From an uncultured Eubacterium sp. (lineage in GTDB: Bacteria > Bacillota > Clostridia > Lachnospirales > Lachnospiraceae), in the NCBI GenBank assembly GCA_910577225.1, contig CAJTMV010000053.1, forward strand, positions 1-20,364: 20,364 nt of DNA, written 5' to 3'. The notes below the pieces were generated by a model. It made no database searches. It was given only the letters and a program-made list of their open reading frames with translations, and was not told the DNA's origin. Below are positions 1 to 8,236 of this stretch, one piece after another (position 1 is the stretch's first letter; each line of letters opens with the position of its first letter). A program made the position numbers and the translations under genes.

Positions 1-119
1 TCGCAGTTAGCGATTAGTTCACCGCAGCGTTGCCCCAGTCCGCTCAGTCCCCTGCCGCCCGCTCCGGGCCCCCTGCCACCTGTCACGCACACGTCCGCGC
101 AGCCACATCCCCCACACAT
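1..119 (-). other. GC-rich edge with a possible partial Cys-rich ORF
   Basis: This stretch is strikingly C-rich on the plus strand and unlike the AT-rich leader that follows. On the minus strand an ATG at 119-117 opens a frame that stays open to the window edge and begins MCGGCGCADVCVTGG, ending in RCGELIANC at the edge. The plus strand is also open in frame 1 up to a TAA at 124-126, giving a proline-rich tail. Open frames on both strands are expected by chance in such GC-rich DNA. The minus ATG has only a poorly spaced AGGGG before it. I do not recognise a product and treat this as an unproven gene start or gene end cut by the window. Confidence 0.2.
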
Positions 120-168
120 CCCCTAAATAAATCAACTCTTTCTTTCAAAAGAAATCCTCGTTTCTTAC

Positions 169-197
169 TTGTATTCCCTGTGATTTAGCGATACAAT
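169..197 (+). promoter_or_regulatory. Probable sigma-A promoter of the first chemoreceptor
   Basis: A TTGTAT -35-like hexamer (169-174) and a TACAAT -10 (192-197) are separated by exactly 17 bp. Transcription would start near 204. An in-frame ATG at 203 would then lie at the transcript start and lack a ribosome binding site, which supports the ATG at 236 as the real start. The -10 is good and the -35 weak. No sigma-D (flagellar) promoter is visible. Confidence 0.45.
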
Positions 198-235
198 AAC
201 AGATGAGGAAAAGAAATCCCGGGAGGTTGATACAA

Positions 236-2281
236 ATGAAACAAAAAAAAGAACACCTAAAAAAGAACCCGACAACAAACAAAAAAATCGCAAACGAAAT
301 ACTACAGCAAATCGGCGGAAGCGTAATCCTCGTACTTCTTCTCATCGCTGTAGCTGCCGTCTGCATGACAGGCTGGCTGAGCTATACGTCCAAACGTACT
401 GAGCTGACTGAGGAATCCAATGCCGCTGCAAATCAGCTGACCGGATTTTTACAACAGTATACAAAATGCGTAGAGCAGCTCGCCGTCAATCCGGAAATCC
501 AATCCGTTATGAGGCAGACTGTGCCTGGCGACGATATCCGCCAGGCGGAAAACATGGACACAGTCATGGACAATCTTGTAAAAATTGCCGCTACGGATTC
601 CGAAAATGTGATGGCCGCATGGATTTCTGATCTGGATGCCAGCATACTTACACAGTCTGACGGCTTTACAAGCGAAGAGGGCTGGGATATTACAGGCCGC
701 GGATGGTACGGCTGCATCGAAACAAAACAACCGATTCTGACAGAGCCATATATAGATTCTTCCACAGGGAAGCTGATATTAAGCGCCGCTGCGCCGGTCA
801 TCGACGATACCGACGGAACCGTACTGGGCGCCGTTGGCATGGACATCTCTCTGGATCATATGACCAAAATTATGAGCGAATACAAAATCGGAAAGAAAGG
901 ATATGTTCTGTTATTATCCGAAAGCGGTACATACCTCTATCACCCGCAAAATGACCGGATACAAACAAATATCAAAGACCATGACATCTCCCAGAATGTG
1001 ATTGACGCATTCGCCAGCCAAAAAGACAGCTTTTTCAGATATAAAGCAGACGGAGTATCAAGGTACGGTTATCTGGAGTACGCCGGGGATACCGGATATG
1101 TAGTGTTAAGCAGTCTGCCGCTCTCCGAATACCATGCCATATTGTACGTCATGATCCTTGGACTGATCGTACTATTTGCCGCAGGCATTGTGCTGATCGC
1201 ACTGCGTATCCGAAAAAGCGCCGCTCGTCTGACCCAGCCGATTCTGGAATTAAATGAAACCGCACAGCAGCTCGCTGCCGGAAACCTGGATGTGAATCTG
1301 CAGATTACAAGCGAAAATGAAATCGGAGAGCTCGGCGTCTCTATTCAAAAAACAGTCAGCCGTCTTAAGGAATATATTGTATACATCGATGAAACGGCCG
1401 ACGTACTTTCGCAGCTTGCCGATGGAAAACTAACCATTGCGTTAAAGCATGACTATGCCGGAGAATTTCAGAAGATCAAAAATGCCCTGTTCCATATTTC
1501 CGATTCGATGAATCAGATTATGACAGGCATCAATGAAAGTTCAGAACGGGTATCCATCGGCGCTACAGAGCTTTCTACTGCTTCACAGGCATTAGCTGAC
1601 GGCGCACAGGCACAGGCTTCTTCTGTCGAACAGCTCACGCAAACGACAAACAAAGTCGCCGACCAGGTGGAAAACAGCCGCAGCAAAGCAGAAACCTCTG
1701 CCAAAGCAACCGCACAGGCTGCCAGCATGATCGGTCAAAATCAGGAAAACATGAAACAGATGATGATCGCCATGCACAATATCCACGAAACTTCTCAAAA
1801 GGTAGTGGGCATTATACAGACCATCGAAGAAATTGCTTCCCAGACCAATCTGTTATCACTCAACGCCTCTATCGAAGCAGCCCGTGCCGGAGAAGCGGGC
1901 AAAGGATTCGCGGTTGTCGCAGACGAAATTGGAAAGCTGGCGTTAGAAAGCTCGAAAGCGGCAAATACGACAAAAGAGCTGATTGAAATCTCAATGGAAG
2001 AAATTAACAAAGGAAATGCGATTGCCGAAGGCGCGGTCAATTCACTAAAAGAATCCGTAAACGCTGTCAGCCATGTCAATACAATGATTCAGGAAACAGC
2101 GGAAAACGCGGCTGTACAGGCCGAAAGCATGAAACAGCTGCGCGCAGGCATTCAGGAAATCTCTCATAGTATTCAGGATAATTCCGCCGCTTCGCAGGAA
2201 ACATCCGCTACTTCTGAAGAACTGGCTTCACAGGCTGAACGGCTGAATCAAATGGTACAAAAATTTGAACTTAGCCAGTAA
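236..2281 (+). CDS. Methyl-accepting chemotaxis protein with dCache sensor
   Basis: Inner-membrane chemoreceptor of 681 residues that would signal through CheA/CheW. The start at 236 is chosen because GGGAGGT (221-227) lies 8 nt upstream; the longer frame from 203 has no such site. Order: positively charged N-terminus, membrane segment about 27-49, extracellular dCache domain about 50-300, second membrane segment about 302-324, HAMP from about 325, then a long coiled coil. The conserved hairpin tip (IASQTNLLSLNASIEAARAG onward, about 533-569) marks the signalling domain. The dCache part carries Arg155-x-Trp157-Tyr158, Tyr172 and Asp203, close to the amino-acid-binding signature described for dCache_1 domains; Trp150 stands where that signature has a Tyr. 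An amino-acid ligand is inferred, not shown. The gene appears monocistronic and ends at a strong terminator. Confidence 0.93.
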   Translation: MKQKKEHLKKNPTTNKKIANEILQQIGGSVILVLLLIAVAAVCMTGWLSYTSKRTELTEESNAAANQLTGFLQQYTKCVEQLAVNPEIQSVMRQTVPGDDIRQAENMDTVMDNLVKIAATDSENVMAAWISDLDASILTQSDGFTSEEGWDITGRGWYGCIETKQPILTEPYIDSSTGKLILSAAAPVIDDTDGTVLGAVGMDISLDHMTKIMSEYKIGKKGYVLLLSESGTYLYHPQNDRIQTNIKDHDISQNVIDAFASQKDSFFRYKADGVSRYGYLEYAGDTGYVVLSSLPLSEYHAILYVMILGLIVLFAAGIVLIALRIRKSAARLTQPILELNETAQQLAAGNLDVNLQITSENEIGELGVSIQKTVSRLKEYIVYIDETADVLSQLADGKLTIALKHDYAGEFQKIKNALFHISDSMNQIMTGINESSERVSIGATELSTASQALADGAQAQASSVEQLTQTTNKVADQVENSRSKAETSAKATAQAASMIGQNQENMKQMMIAMHNIHETSQKVVGIIQTIEEIASQTNLLSLNASIEAARAGEAGKGFAVVADEIGKLALESSKAANTTKELIEISMEEINKGNAIAEGAVNSLKESVNAVSHVNTMIQETAENAAVQAESMKQLRAGIQEISHSIQDNSAASQETSATSEELASQAERLNQMVQKFELSQ

Positions 2282-2289
2282 GAAAATTA

Positions 2290-2337
2290 AAAAAACGGCT
2301 GTCCGAAATGGAAACTCCATCCGGACAGCCGTTTTTT
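2290..2337. terminator. Bidirectional rho-independent terminator
   Basis: A perfect 16-bp inverted repeat pairs AAAAAACGGCTGTCCG (2290-2305) with its complement at 2322-2337, around a 16-nt loop. The A-run on one side and T-run on the other make it a terminator on both strands. It lies between the convergent chemoreceptor (plus) and superoxide reductase (minus) genes and can serve both. Confidence 0.92.
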
Positions 2338-2349
2338 ACCGGTATTGTT

Positions 2350-2724
2350 TTATTTTTTCCACAAACCATGCAGATTGCAGTATGCATATACCGCTTTCAC
2401 CTCGTCGCCTTCGCAAAGAGCGAAACATACTTCCGGCTTATCCTCCGGCCGCAGCATTTTTCGCTGATTCCCCTGTTTTGTCTGCAGAGAAACCCACTCG
2501 ATAAAGTGTTCCGGCATCATTGGATGCTCTGTGGAACCAACGCAGACTTTTACCAGATTACCGTCCACCGTATAGACCGGAAGATGCTTTTCTACAGCCG
2601 CGTCCGTCGTACCCGGCACTATTTCTTTCATTTTCTCTCCGCAGCACATAATCGGAACTCCCGCGTCCTTAACCATCGCAATGATATTTCCGCAATGCTC
2701 GCAAATATAAAATTTCTGTTCCAT
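2350..2724 (-). CDS. dfx: Desulfoferrodoxin (superoxide reductase)
   Basis: Cytoplasmic non-heme iron enzyme of 124 residues that reduces superoxide to hydrogen peroxide without making oxygen, typical of anaerobes. The N-terminal desulforedoxin-like domain has the four cysteines of centre I (Cys8-x2-Cys11 and Cys27-Cys28). The catalytic centre II ligands are all present: His47 (in EKH), His67, His73, and C-terminal Cys116-x2-His119. Length and ligand spacing match two-iron desulfoferrodoxins. AGAGAGGT lies about 7 nt before the ATG. The upstream gap (2725-2892) contains a TTGACA on the minus strand but no convincing -10 at the right distance. It is followed by the shared terminator. Electron donor (rubredoxin) genes are not in the window. 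Confidence 0.95.
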   Translation of the reverse strand: MEQKFYICEHCGNIIAMVKDAGVPIMCCGEKMKEIVPGTTDAAVEKHLPVYTVDGNLVKVCVGSTEHPMMPEHFIEWVSLQTKQGNQRKMLRPEDKPEVCFALCEGDEVKAVYAYCNLHGLWKK

Positions 2725-2892
2725 TTTTATACCTCTCTTTCTGTTTTAGAATCTCCATTTCTGTCAAATACCATACATTGTAATATGAGATAGAAGTATG
2801 TCCGGCAAAATATCCGATTACCAGAGCATCCTTTTCCATCCGGTCTTTTCGCTATCCGTAAGCGTATGTAAAATTTTCAAAATCAGCTTTCC

Positions 2893-4179
2893 TTACTGAG
2901 AGATCGCATTTGGGTAAATTTGCTCCATTCTTGCATCGTCAAAATACGTATCCATTGCCTGTTCCCATCTGGATTCCACCTGTTTCCCCTCTGCGCGCGT
3001 ATCATATCGTACGAGCGCCAGCACCGACACCCACATATTGACTGCCAGAAACAACACCGACAGTCCGGTCAGCACCCAGCCTGTTTTTTTTAGCAGCCAT
3101 TCCACAAATCGTGCCATATACGGATACAGCGCCTTAATCCATACGACAGCCGCAATCCCCCAGAAAAAGCAGTACAGCAGATTGATCCTGCCTCCCAGAT
3201 TAAACGGAATCTCGCTATAATCCCAAAACACTTTCCCAAAACAAAGTTCCGTAAAAACACTGCAAATATATTCATAAGCGCCGCCCAGCAACACACCTGT
3301 CCAGAAAATCGAATGATCCTGCTTTTTTCTGTCTTTATATAGAAGCGCTGTTGCCAGCGCAATCGCCAGTCCCCAGACAACGCTGAACGGTCCCCAGACA
3401 AGACTGCTCCTGCTCATCCATACGCCCGCGGTCAGTCTGCAAAAAACAGTCTCTACAAGATCCCCAAGGAAGGCTCCAATGAAAAACAGCCAGAACAACT
3501 GTACCAGACTGCATTGCTCTTCCTCTGACGCATCTTCCTGTACCTGCAGCATACACGGATAAGATCTGACAAATCGCTCTTCAATATGTCCGGAAAGTCC
3601 TGCCGTCAGCTGATACGTCCATTTCTGCAATCTGCGATTCCACCCAAACAGACGCGGCAGCTTTTCCTCCATATGATAGATCGATATCACGGAACCTGCC
3701 ATATCTGTCCACCCGAGCAGCACAAGTCCCCAGACCGCTATTTTGGCAGCCGTTTCCGGCAGCAGCTCATACAGTCCAAGTACAAGCCCGTTTCCATATC
3801 GTACGACAAAAAAACCAAGCAATCCCCAGAGCAGCGAATACTGCAGACAGATATAACCGTCAAAATTCCATCTTTTCCCAGAATAATCCCACCATTTTTT
3901 CTGTTTCATACGTGCCAGCAGTTTCCCTGCATACCACTCTACAGCAGTCGCGATCACACAGCATCCCAAAAACAGAAAAAACGTATTCTGCTGTAACTCC
4001 TGTAAAAATACCGTCAGCAGCACTCCGGTAAAACCATAAATAAAACAAAACGGTCCCGAAACAAATCCACGGTTTTTAAAATCTTTCTCTTTGAACGTAG
4101 CGACCGCCGTTTCTGCCATCCACGCCAGAAACGACCAGACAAAAAAGATCACTGACAGTTCATAAAACGTATATTCCAT
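2893..4179 (-). CDS. CmpB-like multispanning membrane protein, internally duplicated
   Basis: A 428-residue integral membrane protein of the family annotated as putative ABC transporter permease (ABC_trans_CmpB). The family module occurs twice. Copy one covers about residues 10-130 (SFLAWMAE, NRGFVSGPFCFIYG, WWDYSGKRWNFDGYICL). Copy two covers about 228-348 (AFLGDLVE, LVWGPFSVVWG, FWDYSEIPFNLGGRINLLY). The W-D-Y motif stands at 97-99 and 319-321. Known single-module members are roughly half this size, so this is a tandem duplication/fusion. No ATP-binding domain is present or adjacent, so transport is unproven. It starts 24 nt after the stop of the upstream chemoreceptor, with AAAAGGA in the gap, and is probably co-transcribed with it. 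No clear terminator follows. Confidence 0.85.
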   Translation of the reverse strand: MEYTFYELSVIFFVWSFLAWMAETAVATFKEKDFKNRGFVSGPFCFIYGFTGVLLTVFLQELQQNTFFLFLGCCVIATAVEWYAGKLLARMKQKKWWDYSGKRWNFDGYICLQYSLLWGLLGFFVVRYGNGLVLGLYELLPETAAKIAVWGLVLLGWTDMAGSVISIYHMEEKLPRLFGWNRRLQKWTYQLTAGLSGHIEERFVRSYPCMLQVQEDASEEEQCSLVQLFWLFFIGAFLGDLVETVFCRLTAGVWMSRSSLVWGPFSVVWGLAIALATALLYKDRKKQDHSIFWTGVLLGGAYEYICSVFTELCFGKVFWDYSEIPFNLGGRINLLYCFFWGIAAVVWIKALYPYMARFVEWLLKKTGWVLTGLSVLFLAVNMWVSVLALVRYDTRAEGKQVESRWEQAMDTYFDDARMEQIYPNAISQ

Positions 4180-4203
4180 TATATTTTCTAATTCCTTTTA
4201 ACG

Positions 4204-6075
4204 CTACTCTACCAGCTCCAGCAGTCTGCCCGCTTCATCCGCCATATGCTCGGAAACAGCCTTGCTGTTTTCGGAAATACGAACATTTTTCTCTACTACG
4301 CTGGCAATCACGTCCAGTCCTTCGACAACCTGTCTGACCGTTTCTACATTTTGCGTTACCATGGTAGCGATTTCTTTCACGCTGCGGCTTGCTTCTTCAA
4401 TCTCCGTCACCACAGTCGAAAATTCATCGGTCGTTTTTTTCGTAATCAGACGCCCTTCTTCCACGGCCTGAATGGAGTTTGTAATCAGCTCTCCGGTCTG
4501 CTTCGCCGCCTGCGCGCTTCTGGCAGCCAGATCGCCTACCTGCGTGGCAACTACCGCAAATCCTTTGCCTGCCTCGCCGACTCTTGCCGCTTCGATCGAA
4601 GCGTTCAGCGAAAGCATATTCGTCTGCTGCGCAATCGAATCGATCTCTCCGATAATCTTTTCGATTTCCGCAGACATATTACTGATCTTTTCAATCGCGT
4701 CTTCCAGCGTCTGCATCTGAAGTCCCGTCGTTTCGATTTTAGAAGCCGCTGCCAGCGCGGCTCCTGCCGCTTTCTGGGACACTTCCGCGCTCGTGTTCAG
4801 CTCACGCACCAGATTATCCATCACCTGTCCAAGATCTTTGACCGCCTGTTCCTGCTCATAGGTACCGCTATGAATGGCATCCGCTGTCGATAACGTCTCC
4901 TGCGAGACTCCGTCCAGGTTCGAACAGACCTGCTTAATATTTTCAATCAGGCTGATATTATTTTCCATATCCTCCTTTTGATGCGCAATCAGATCCTCGT
5001 TTTCTTTTATATTCTGACAAATGGATTCTACCATTTTATTCACGCTGCTGCTCAGCATGGAAAACTCAGGCGTTCCATGTTCATTGACCTCTTTGCTAAA
5101 ATCTCCTTCTGATATTTCTTTTACCGACGTCGTTATATTTCTCATTCCGCTGATAATCTTTTTGTCCAGCATTTTATTAATCATAAACAGCAGTACGGAA
5201 AATATCACAAAGATACTCAAAGCCATCATAACGATCTGGCTTACCTGATCGCTATAATATTCGCCGTCTGGCAGAAACGTACCGATATACATTCCATCAT
5301 ATTCCTGCGAGACGTATTTGCCGTTCATACCGTTAAATCTGGCAGAACCTTTCCCGGCTTCCTGCGGAATTCCCGCGTTCTGCGCCGCTGTTCCAATCAG
5401 ATTCTCATCCGGATAACCCAGAATATCGCCTGTGGCAGCGTCCAGCGCATACACAAATCCTCTCTTGCCAAAATCGATCCCTGCCAGTACAACGTCGATC
5501 TGCGTACCTTCCAGCATATTTTCCAGCACTTCCGGCCGGATGCCGACCTGCACAAGTCCCGGCGCATCCTTTCTGGCTACCCCGATATACTGCATCACAA
5601 TGCCTTCCGCTGCGTTTACCGTCGGTTCCTGCACGATCTCTATGGACGGATCACTGGCAATCGGCATAAATGCGGCGGATTGTTCACCGCTGTTCATATC
5701 AAATCCTATGTAATTTTCGACCGTGCTGTGTGTAATAGTCCCCTTTTCGTCTATGACATGAAGTTCGTTTACCATCAGCCGGTCTTTCACCGCATTCATC
5801 TTATTTTGGTCTTCCAGAATGCTCTGATCCGCCGCAAGCAGATCTGCGAAGGCTCTTGTCTTGGCCAGATTGTTTTCTCCTACCGCTTTTGTCAGCTCTG
5901 CGATATTTTCTTCATTTTGTATCAGAGTTTCTTTTACCGCTTCCAGCCTTTCATTACTGCTCTGCGTATGCGTATGCTCCATCACGACAATCTGGAGCAG
6001 CGCCACGACCGCAATATTAATAATTAACGCTGCTGCCATGCAAATACACAGGCTTCTGGTAAATATTTTTTTCAT
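4204..6075 (-). CDS. Methyl-accepting chemotaxis protein with Cache sensor
   Basis: Second chemoreceptor, 623 residues. The chosen start (ATG 6075-6073) has GAGGAAG about 6 nt upstream. A longer frame from 6129 is rejected because its ATG lies inside the promoter. Membrane segment about 7-32, extracellular Cache-type domain about 33-278, second membrane segment about 280-302, HAMP, then the coiled-coil signalling domain with the conserved tip (IAQQTNMLSLNASIEAARVG onward, about 481-514). The Cache region lacks the Arg-x-Trp-Tyr signature seen in the first receptor, so its ligand cannot be read from sequence. It heads a probable two-gene unit with the CmpB-like protein. The tip sequence shares a long conserved run with the first receptor, as expected for the family. 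Confidence 0.93.
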   Translation of the reverse strand: MKKIFTRSLCICMAAALIINIAVVALLQIVVMEHTHTQSSNERLEAVKETLIQNEENIAELTKAVGENNLAKTRAFADLLAADQSILEDQNKMNAVKDRLMVNELHVIDEKGTITHSTVENYIGFDMNSGEQSAAFMPIASDPSIEIVQEPTVNAAEGIVMQYIGVARKDAPGLVQVGIRPEVLENMLEGTQIDVVLAGIDFGKRGFVYALDAATGDILGYPDENLIGTAAQNAGIPQEAGKGSARFNGMNGKYVSQEYDGMYIGTFLPDGEYYSDQVSQIVMMALSIFVIFSVLLFMINKMLDKKIISGMRNITTSVKEISEGDFSKEVNEHGTPEFSMLSSSVNKMVESICQNIKENEDLIAHQKEDMENNISLIENIKQVCSNLDGVSQETLSTADAIHSGTYEQEQAVKDLGQVMDNLVRELNTSAEVSQKAAGAALAAASKIETTGLQMQTLEDAIEKISNMSAEIEKIIGEIDSIAQQTNMLSLNASIEAARVGEAGKGFAVVATQVGDLAARSAQAAKQTGELITNSIQAVEEGRLITKKTTDEFSTVVTEIEEASRSVKEIATMVTQNVETVRQVVEGLDVIASVVEKNVRISENSKAVSEHMADEAGRLLELVE

Positions 6076-6127
6076 CGTACGCTTCCTCGTTTTCTTATAA
6101 TGTGTGTGACCTGCAAGTATTGACGCC

Positions 6128-6156
6128 ATTATATCATTTCATACTCTGCGATTCAA
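6128..6156 (-). promoter_or_regulatory. Sigma-A promoter of the chemoreceptor/CmpB unit
   Basis: On the minus strand a TTGAAT -35 (6156-6151) and a perfect TATAAT -10 (6133-6128) are separated by 17 bp. Transcription should start near 6121, giving a 5' leader of about 46 nt before the ATG at 6075. The promoter overlaps the ATG at 6129, which excludes that upstream start. Confidence 0.7.
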
Positions 6157-6272
6157 TGGCAATCTGGATAATTCATACAATTTTTATGATCATCCGGTTA
6201 CGATGTACGTACTGCAGCCGTTCCTCGCAACGATTCCGGGCGATCGTTAAATCTGCCGCGTAAAATCGCCCC

Positions 6273-7352
6273 TCACATCTGAACAAACAGCTGTCTCAGC
6301 GAATCTTTATATTTTGCACAAAGTTTCCTTACCCATGCGGATATTACATACACAGCAAACGCCGTACCTACGGACAGCAAAAGATATTTGGGAAACAGCT
6401 GCGCATACGTATCCTCCGGAAACATCCGGTTCATCCGCCCGCTCCAGGCGTGATGCGACAAAAAAAGCGGGAAACTGAATCTGCCCAGCCAGTACACAGC
6501 CGGACGGTCATACAAAGGCGCGAATAATCCCTGATGACTAAAGCTGATCGTTACCGCCGCAGCAAATAAAAGTAAAATTATAAACTGCATTTTGGATGTG
6601 GCATGTCCATAGGTCCAATACAGCGCAAACAGGCACCCGCCTGTCTCTGCAAAAGATAACAGCGCTTTTGCAAAAGGAGTAAACGGGATCTCTTTCATTT
6701 TCTGGCAGACCAGATAGCACACGCATCCAAGGCAAAGCACTCCCAGCGCCCGAAGCAGTCCCTTATAACAGATTCCCATCCAGTCGGTATTTCCTCTCAT
6801 CGTTTTCTCCGTCGCATATAAATATCCGATCAGTCCGACCGCCAGAACCGGCGCCAGCATATGCAGAAAAAACTCCTTCTGTTTGTAAAACAACGGCAGC
6901 AAAAGCAGCATTGCGACCAGCATCGCCGAAATATACCACGTCGCCCCATTTGCGTTATAATCATTAAATCCGGCCATCCTTAAAAACAGCAGCTCCCAGA
7001 TGCTTAATACGGCATGTTTCGCTATCAGGTGCAACGGCAGCAGACCGCCTGCCACCTGTTTAATCAGAAACGAAACCGCCCATGCCACATAATATTCCGG
7101 ACACATGCTTTTTATTTTATGAAACAAAAACTGCCAGGTGCTTTTCCAGACCGGCGGCTGCGGCGACTGTGTCCCCTCCTTCATAACAGAGGCCGCCATC
7201 AGAAATCCGGATACGAGAAAAAAATACTCGACCATATTCGCCCCGTCAAAAAATACATATTTTTCCGAACCGGCAAAATACAGCGAATGAAAACACATGA
7301 TCACCACTGAAAATACAAATTTCCAAAAATCAACCGCACCATTTCTCTTCAT
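6273..7352 (-). CDS. Acyltransferase 3 family membrane protein
   Basis: A 359-residue integral membrane protein with about ten hydrophobic segments. The N-terminal FWKFVFSVVIMCFHSLYF stretch places the conserved His early in the first membrane segment, and VEYFFLVSGFLMA follows. This is the pattern of Acyl_transf_3 (OafA/YrhL-type) enzymes, which move acyl groups such as acetyl or succinyl onto cell-surface glycans or exported products; the substrate here is unknown. The start at 7352 is preferred because GGAAGGAAG lies about 8 nt upstream. A start at 7451 would run 73 nt into the VanZ gene. It begins 25 nt after the VanZ stop, so the two are probably one operon. A GGGCGAT/ATCGCCC hairpin (6238-6271) follows the stop but has no T-run, so it is not called a terminator. 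Confidence 0.88.
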   Translation of the reverse strand: MKRNGAVDFWKFVFSVVIMCFHSLYFAGSEKYVFFDGANMVEYFFLVSGFLMAASVMKEGTQSPQPPVWKSTWQFLFHKIKSMCPEYYVAWAVSFLIKQVAGGLLPLHLIAKHAVLSIWELLFLRMAGFNDYNANGATWYISAMLVAMLLLLPLFYKQKEFFLHMLAPVLAVGLIGYLYATEKTMRGNTDWMGICYKGLLRALGVLCLGCVCYLVCQKMKEIPFTPFAKALLSFAETGGCLFALYWTYGHATSKMQFIILLLFAAAVTISFSHQGLFAPLYDRPAVYWLGRFSFPLFLSHHAWSGRMNRMFPEDTYAQLFPKYLLLSVGTAFAVYVISAWVRKLCAKYKDSLRQLFVQM

Positions 7353-7377
7353 TTCCAATTCTTCCTTCCGGCTTTTT

Positions 7378-7902
7378 TCATTTGGATCTGTCGCTCCCTC
7401 TCCCCACGTCTGCCTGACCATACTGGCGGCGTTTCCAGTACACAAAAACAAAAATCCCGATACAGGTACCTATGAGCACTCCGCTGCTGTCAATAAGCAT
7501 ATCCCGAATCTCGCAGCTGCGTCCAGGCACAAACATCTGATGCAGCTCGTCCGAAACCGCATACAAAGATCCGGTTACCGCCGGCAGCAGCCACGCTTTT
7601 CTGCGTTTCGTACTGCTGTCTGCATAACTTCCGGTCAGTAAAAATCCCAGTATGGCATACTCCGTGGCATGAGCCAGTTTGCGAATCGGATGATCCACCT
7701 GACCGGCAAACGAGATCTGCATCTGCGTATCCATATCCGAAAAGCTCGGCACAATCAGCCGTCCGAAAAAAATCCCGATCGACATACTATCCTGCGTGGA
7801 TAAATCCGCATTTCTGGCAGAAAACATAAATATCACTGTCATCCAGCAGAGCGCCAGAACAAGGCAGACCCTTTTTCTTTTCTTACATTCAGAATTTTTC
7901 AT
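7378..7902 (-). CDS. VanZ-like membrane protein
   Basis: A small VanZ-family protein, 174 residues from the chosen ATG at 7902. Diagnostic segments are RKLAHATEYAILGFLL and YAVSDELHQMFVPGR followed by DMLIDSSGVLIG, the hallmark VanZ pattern, within four or so membrane spans. Some VanZ proteins raise teicoplanin resistance; most housekeeping members have no proven role. Two ATGs are adjacent (7905 and 7902). GAGGTG lies 3 nt from the first and 6 nt from the second, so 7902 is preferred. No vancomycin-resistance ligase genes are nearby. It is first in a likely two-gene unit with the acyltransferase and has a leader containing a long hairpin. Confidence 0.88.
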   Translation of the reverse strand: MKNSECKKRKRVCLVLALCWMTVIFMFSARNADLSTQDSMSIGIFFGRLIVPSFSDMDTQMQISFAGQVDHPIRKLAHATEYAILGFLLTGSYADSSTKRRKAWLLPAVTGSLYAVSDELHQMFVPGRSCEIRDMLIDSSGVLIGTCIGIFVFVYWKRRQYGQADVGRGSDRSK

Positions 7903-7932
7903 CATAAACACCTCATAACAATATCCGTCTGC

Positions 7933-7985
7933 TGTCAGCAAAATATCCGGCTGGATCTGACACCCGTCCGGATATTTTGCTGACA
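7933..7985. repeat. 18-bp perfect inverted repeat in the VanZ leader
   Basis: TGTCAGCAAAATATCCGG (7933-7950) pairs perfectly with 7968-7985 around a 17-nt loop. It lies between the proposed VanZ promoter and the VanZ ribosome binding site, so the transcript would fold into a long hairpin near its 5' end. No T-run follows on the minus strand, so it is not an intrinsic terminator. An mRNA-stabilising or regulatory role is possible but not shown. Confidence 0.75.
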
Positions 7986-7998
7986 CGATCTAACGGAT

Positions 7999-8007
7999 AG
8001 TATACCA
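7999..8007 (-). promoter_or_regulatory. Possible extended -10 promoter for VanZ/acyltransferase
   Basis: On the minus strand TGGTATACT (8007-7999) has the TGn extension plus a 5/6 -10 hexamer. The -35 position (TGGCTA) is poor, as is common with extended -10 promoters. Transcription would start near 7992, just before the 18-bp hairpin. Confidence 0.4.
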
Positions 8008-8065
8008 GATTATTGGAAAAATAGCCATACTCTTTACGGACTTTTAGCGGCTTCTGTAACACGAT

Positions 8066-8203
8066 TGTAACAGTTCAGATAACCCATGGAACTGTTACGT
8101 ATTCAGTCATTTGAAATCGCTTCGCGATGGGCTGAATACCTGCAGCCACTACTCTTTCATACGGTCAGCGCAGTAAATGCGCAGACCTGACTGAACTGTT
8201 ACA
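8066..8203. repeat. MITE-like palindromic intergenic element
   Basis: This gene-free stretch between divergent genes is bounded by 13-bp perfect terminal inverted repeats: TGTAACAGTTCAG (8066-8078) and its complement (8191-8203). A third copy of the end, GAACTGTTAC, lies at 8089-8098. Nested inside are GTATTCAG/CTGAATAC (8099-8106/8132-8139), with ATCGC/GCGAT inside that, and a GGTCAGCGCA/TGCGCAGACC hairpin (8163-8188, one mismatch). No open frame is present. The form fits a miniature mobile or REP-type repeat; no clear target duplication is visible. Confidence 0.55.
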
Positions 8204-8236
8204 CACGATTCTGTTTCGATATTTTTCAAAATAGCA

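Noticed and set aside
6076..6129. Upstream start for the second chemoreceptor (18 extra residues)
   Set aside because: The ATG lies within the -10 region of a well-spaced promoter; the ATG at 6075 has a proper ribosome binding site.
6238..6271. GGGCGAT/ATCGCCC hairpin after the acyltransferase as a terminator
   Set aside because: No T-run follows on the minus strand, and competing pairings (AACGAT/ATCGTT) exist.
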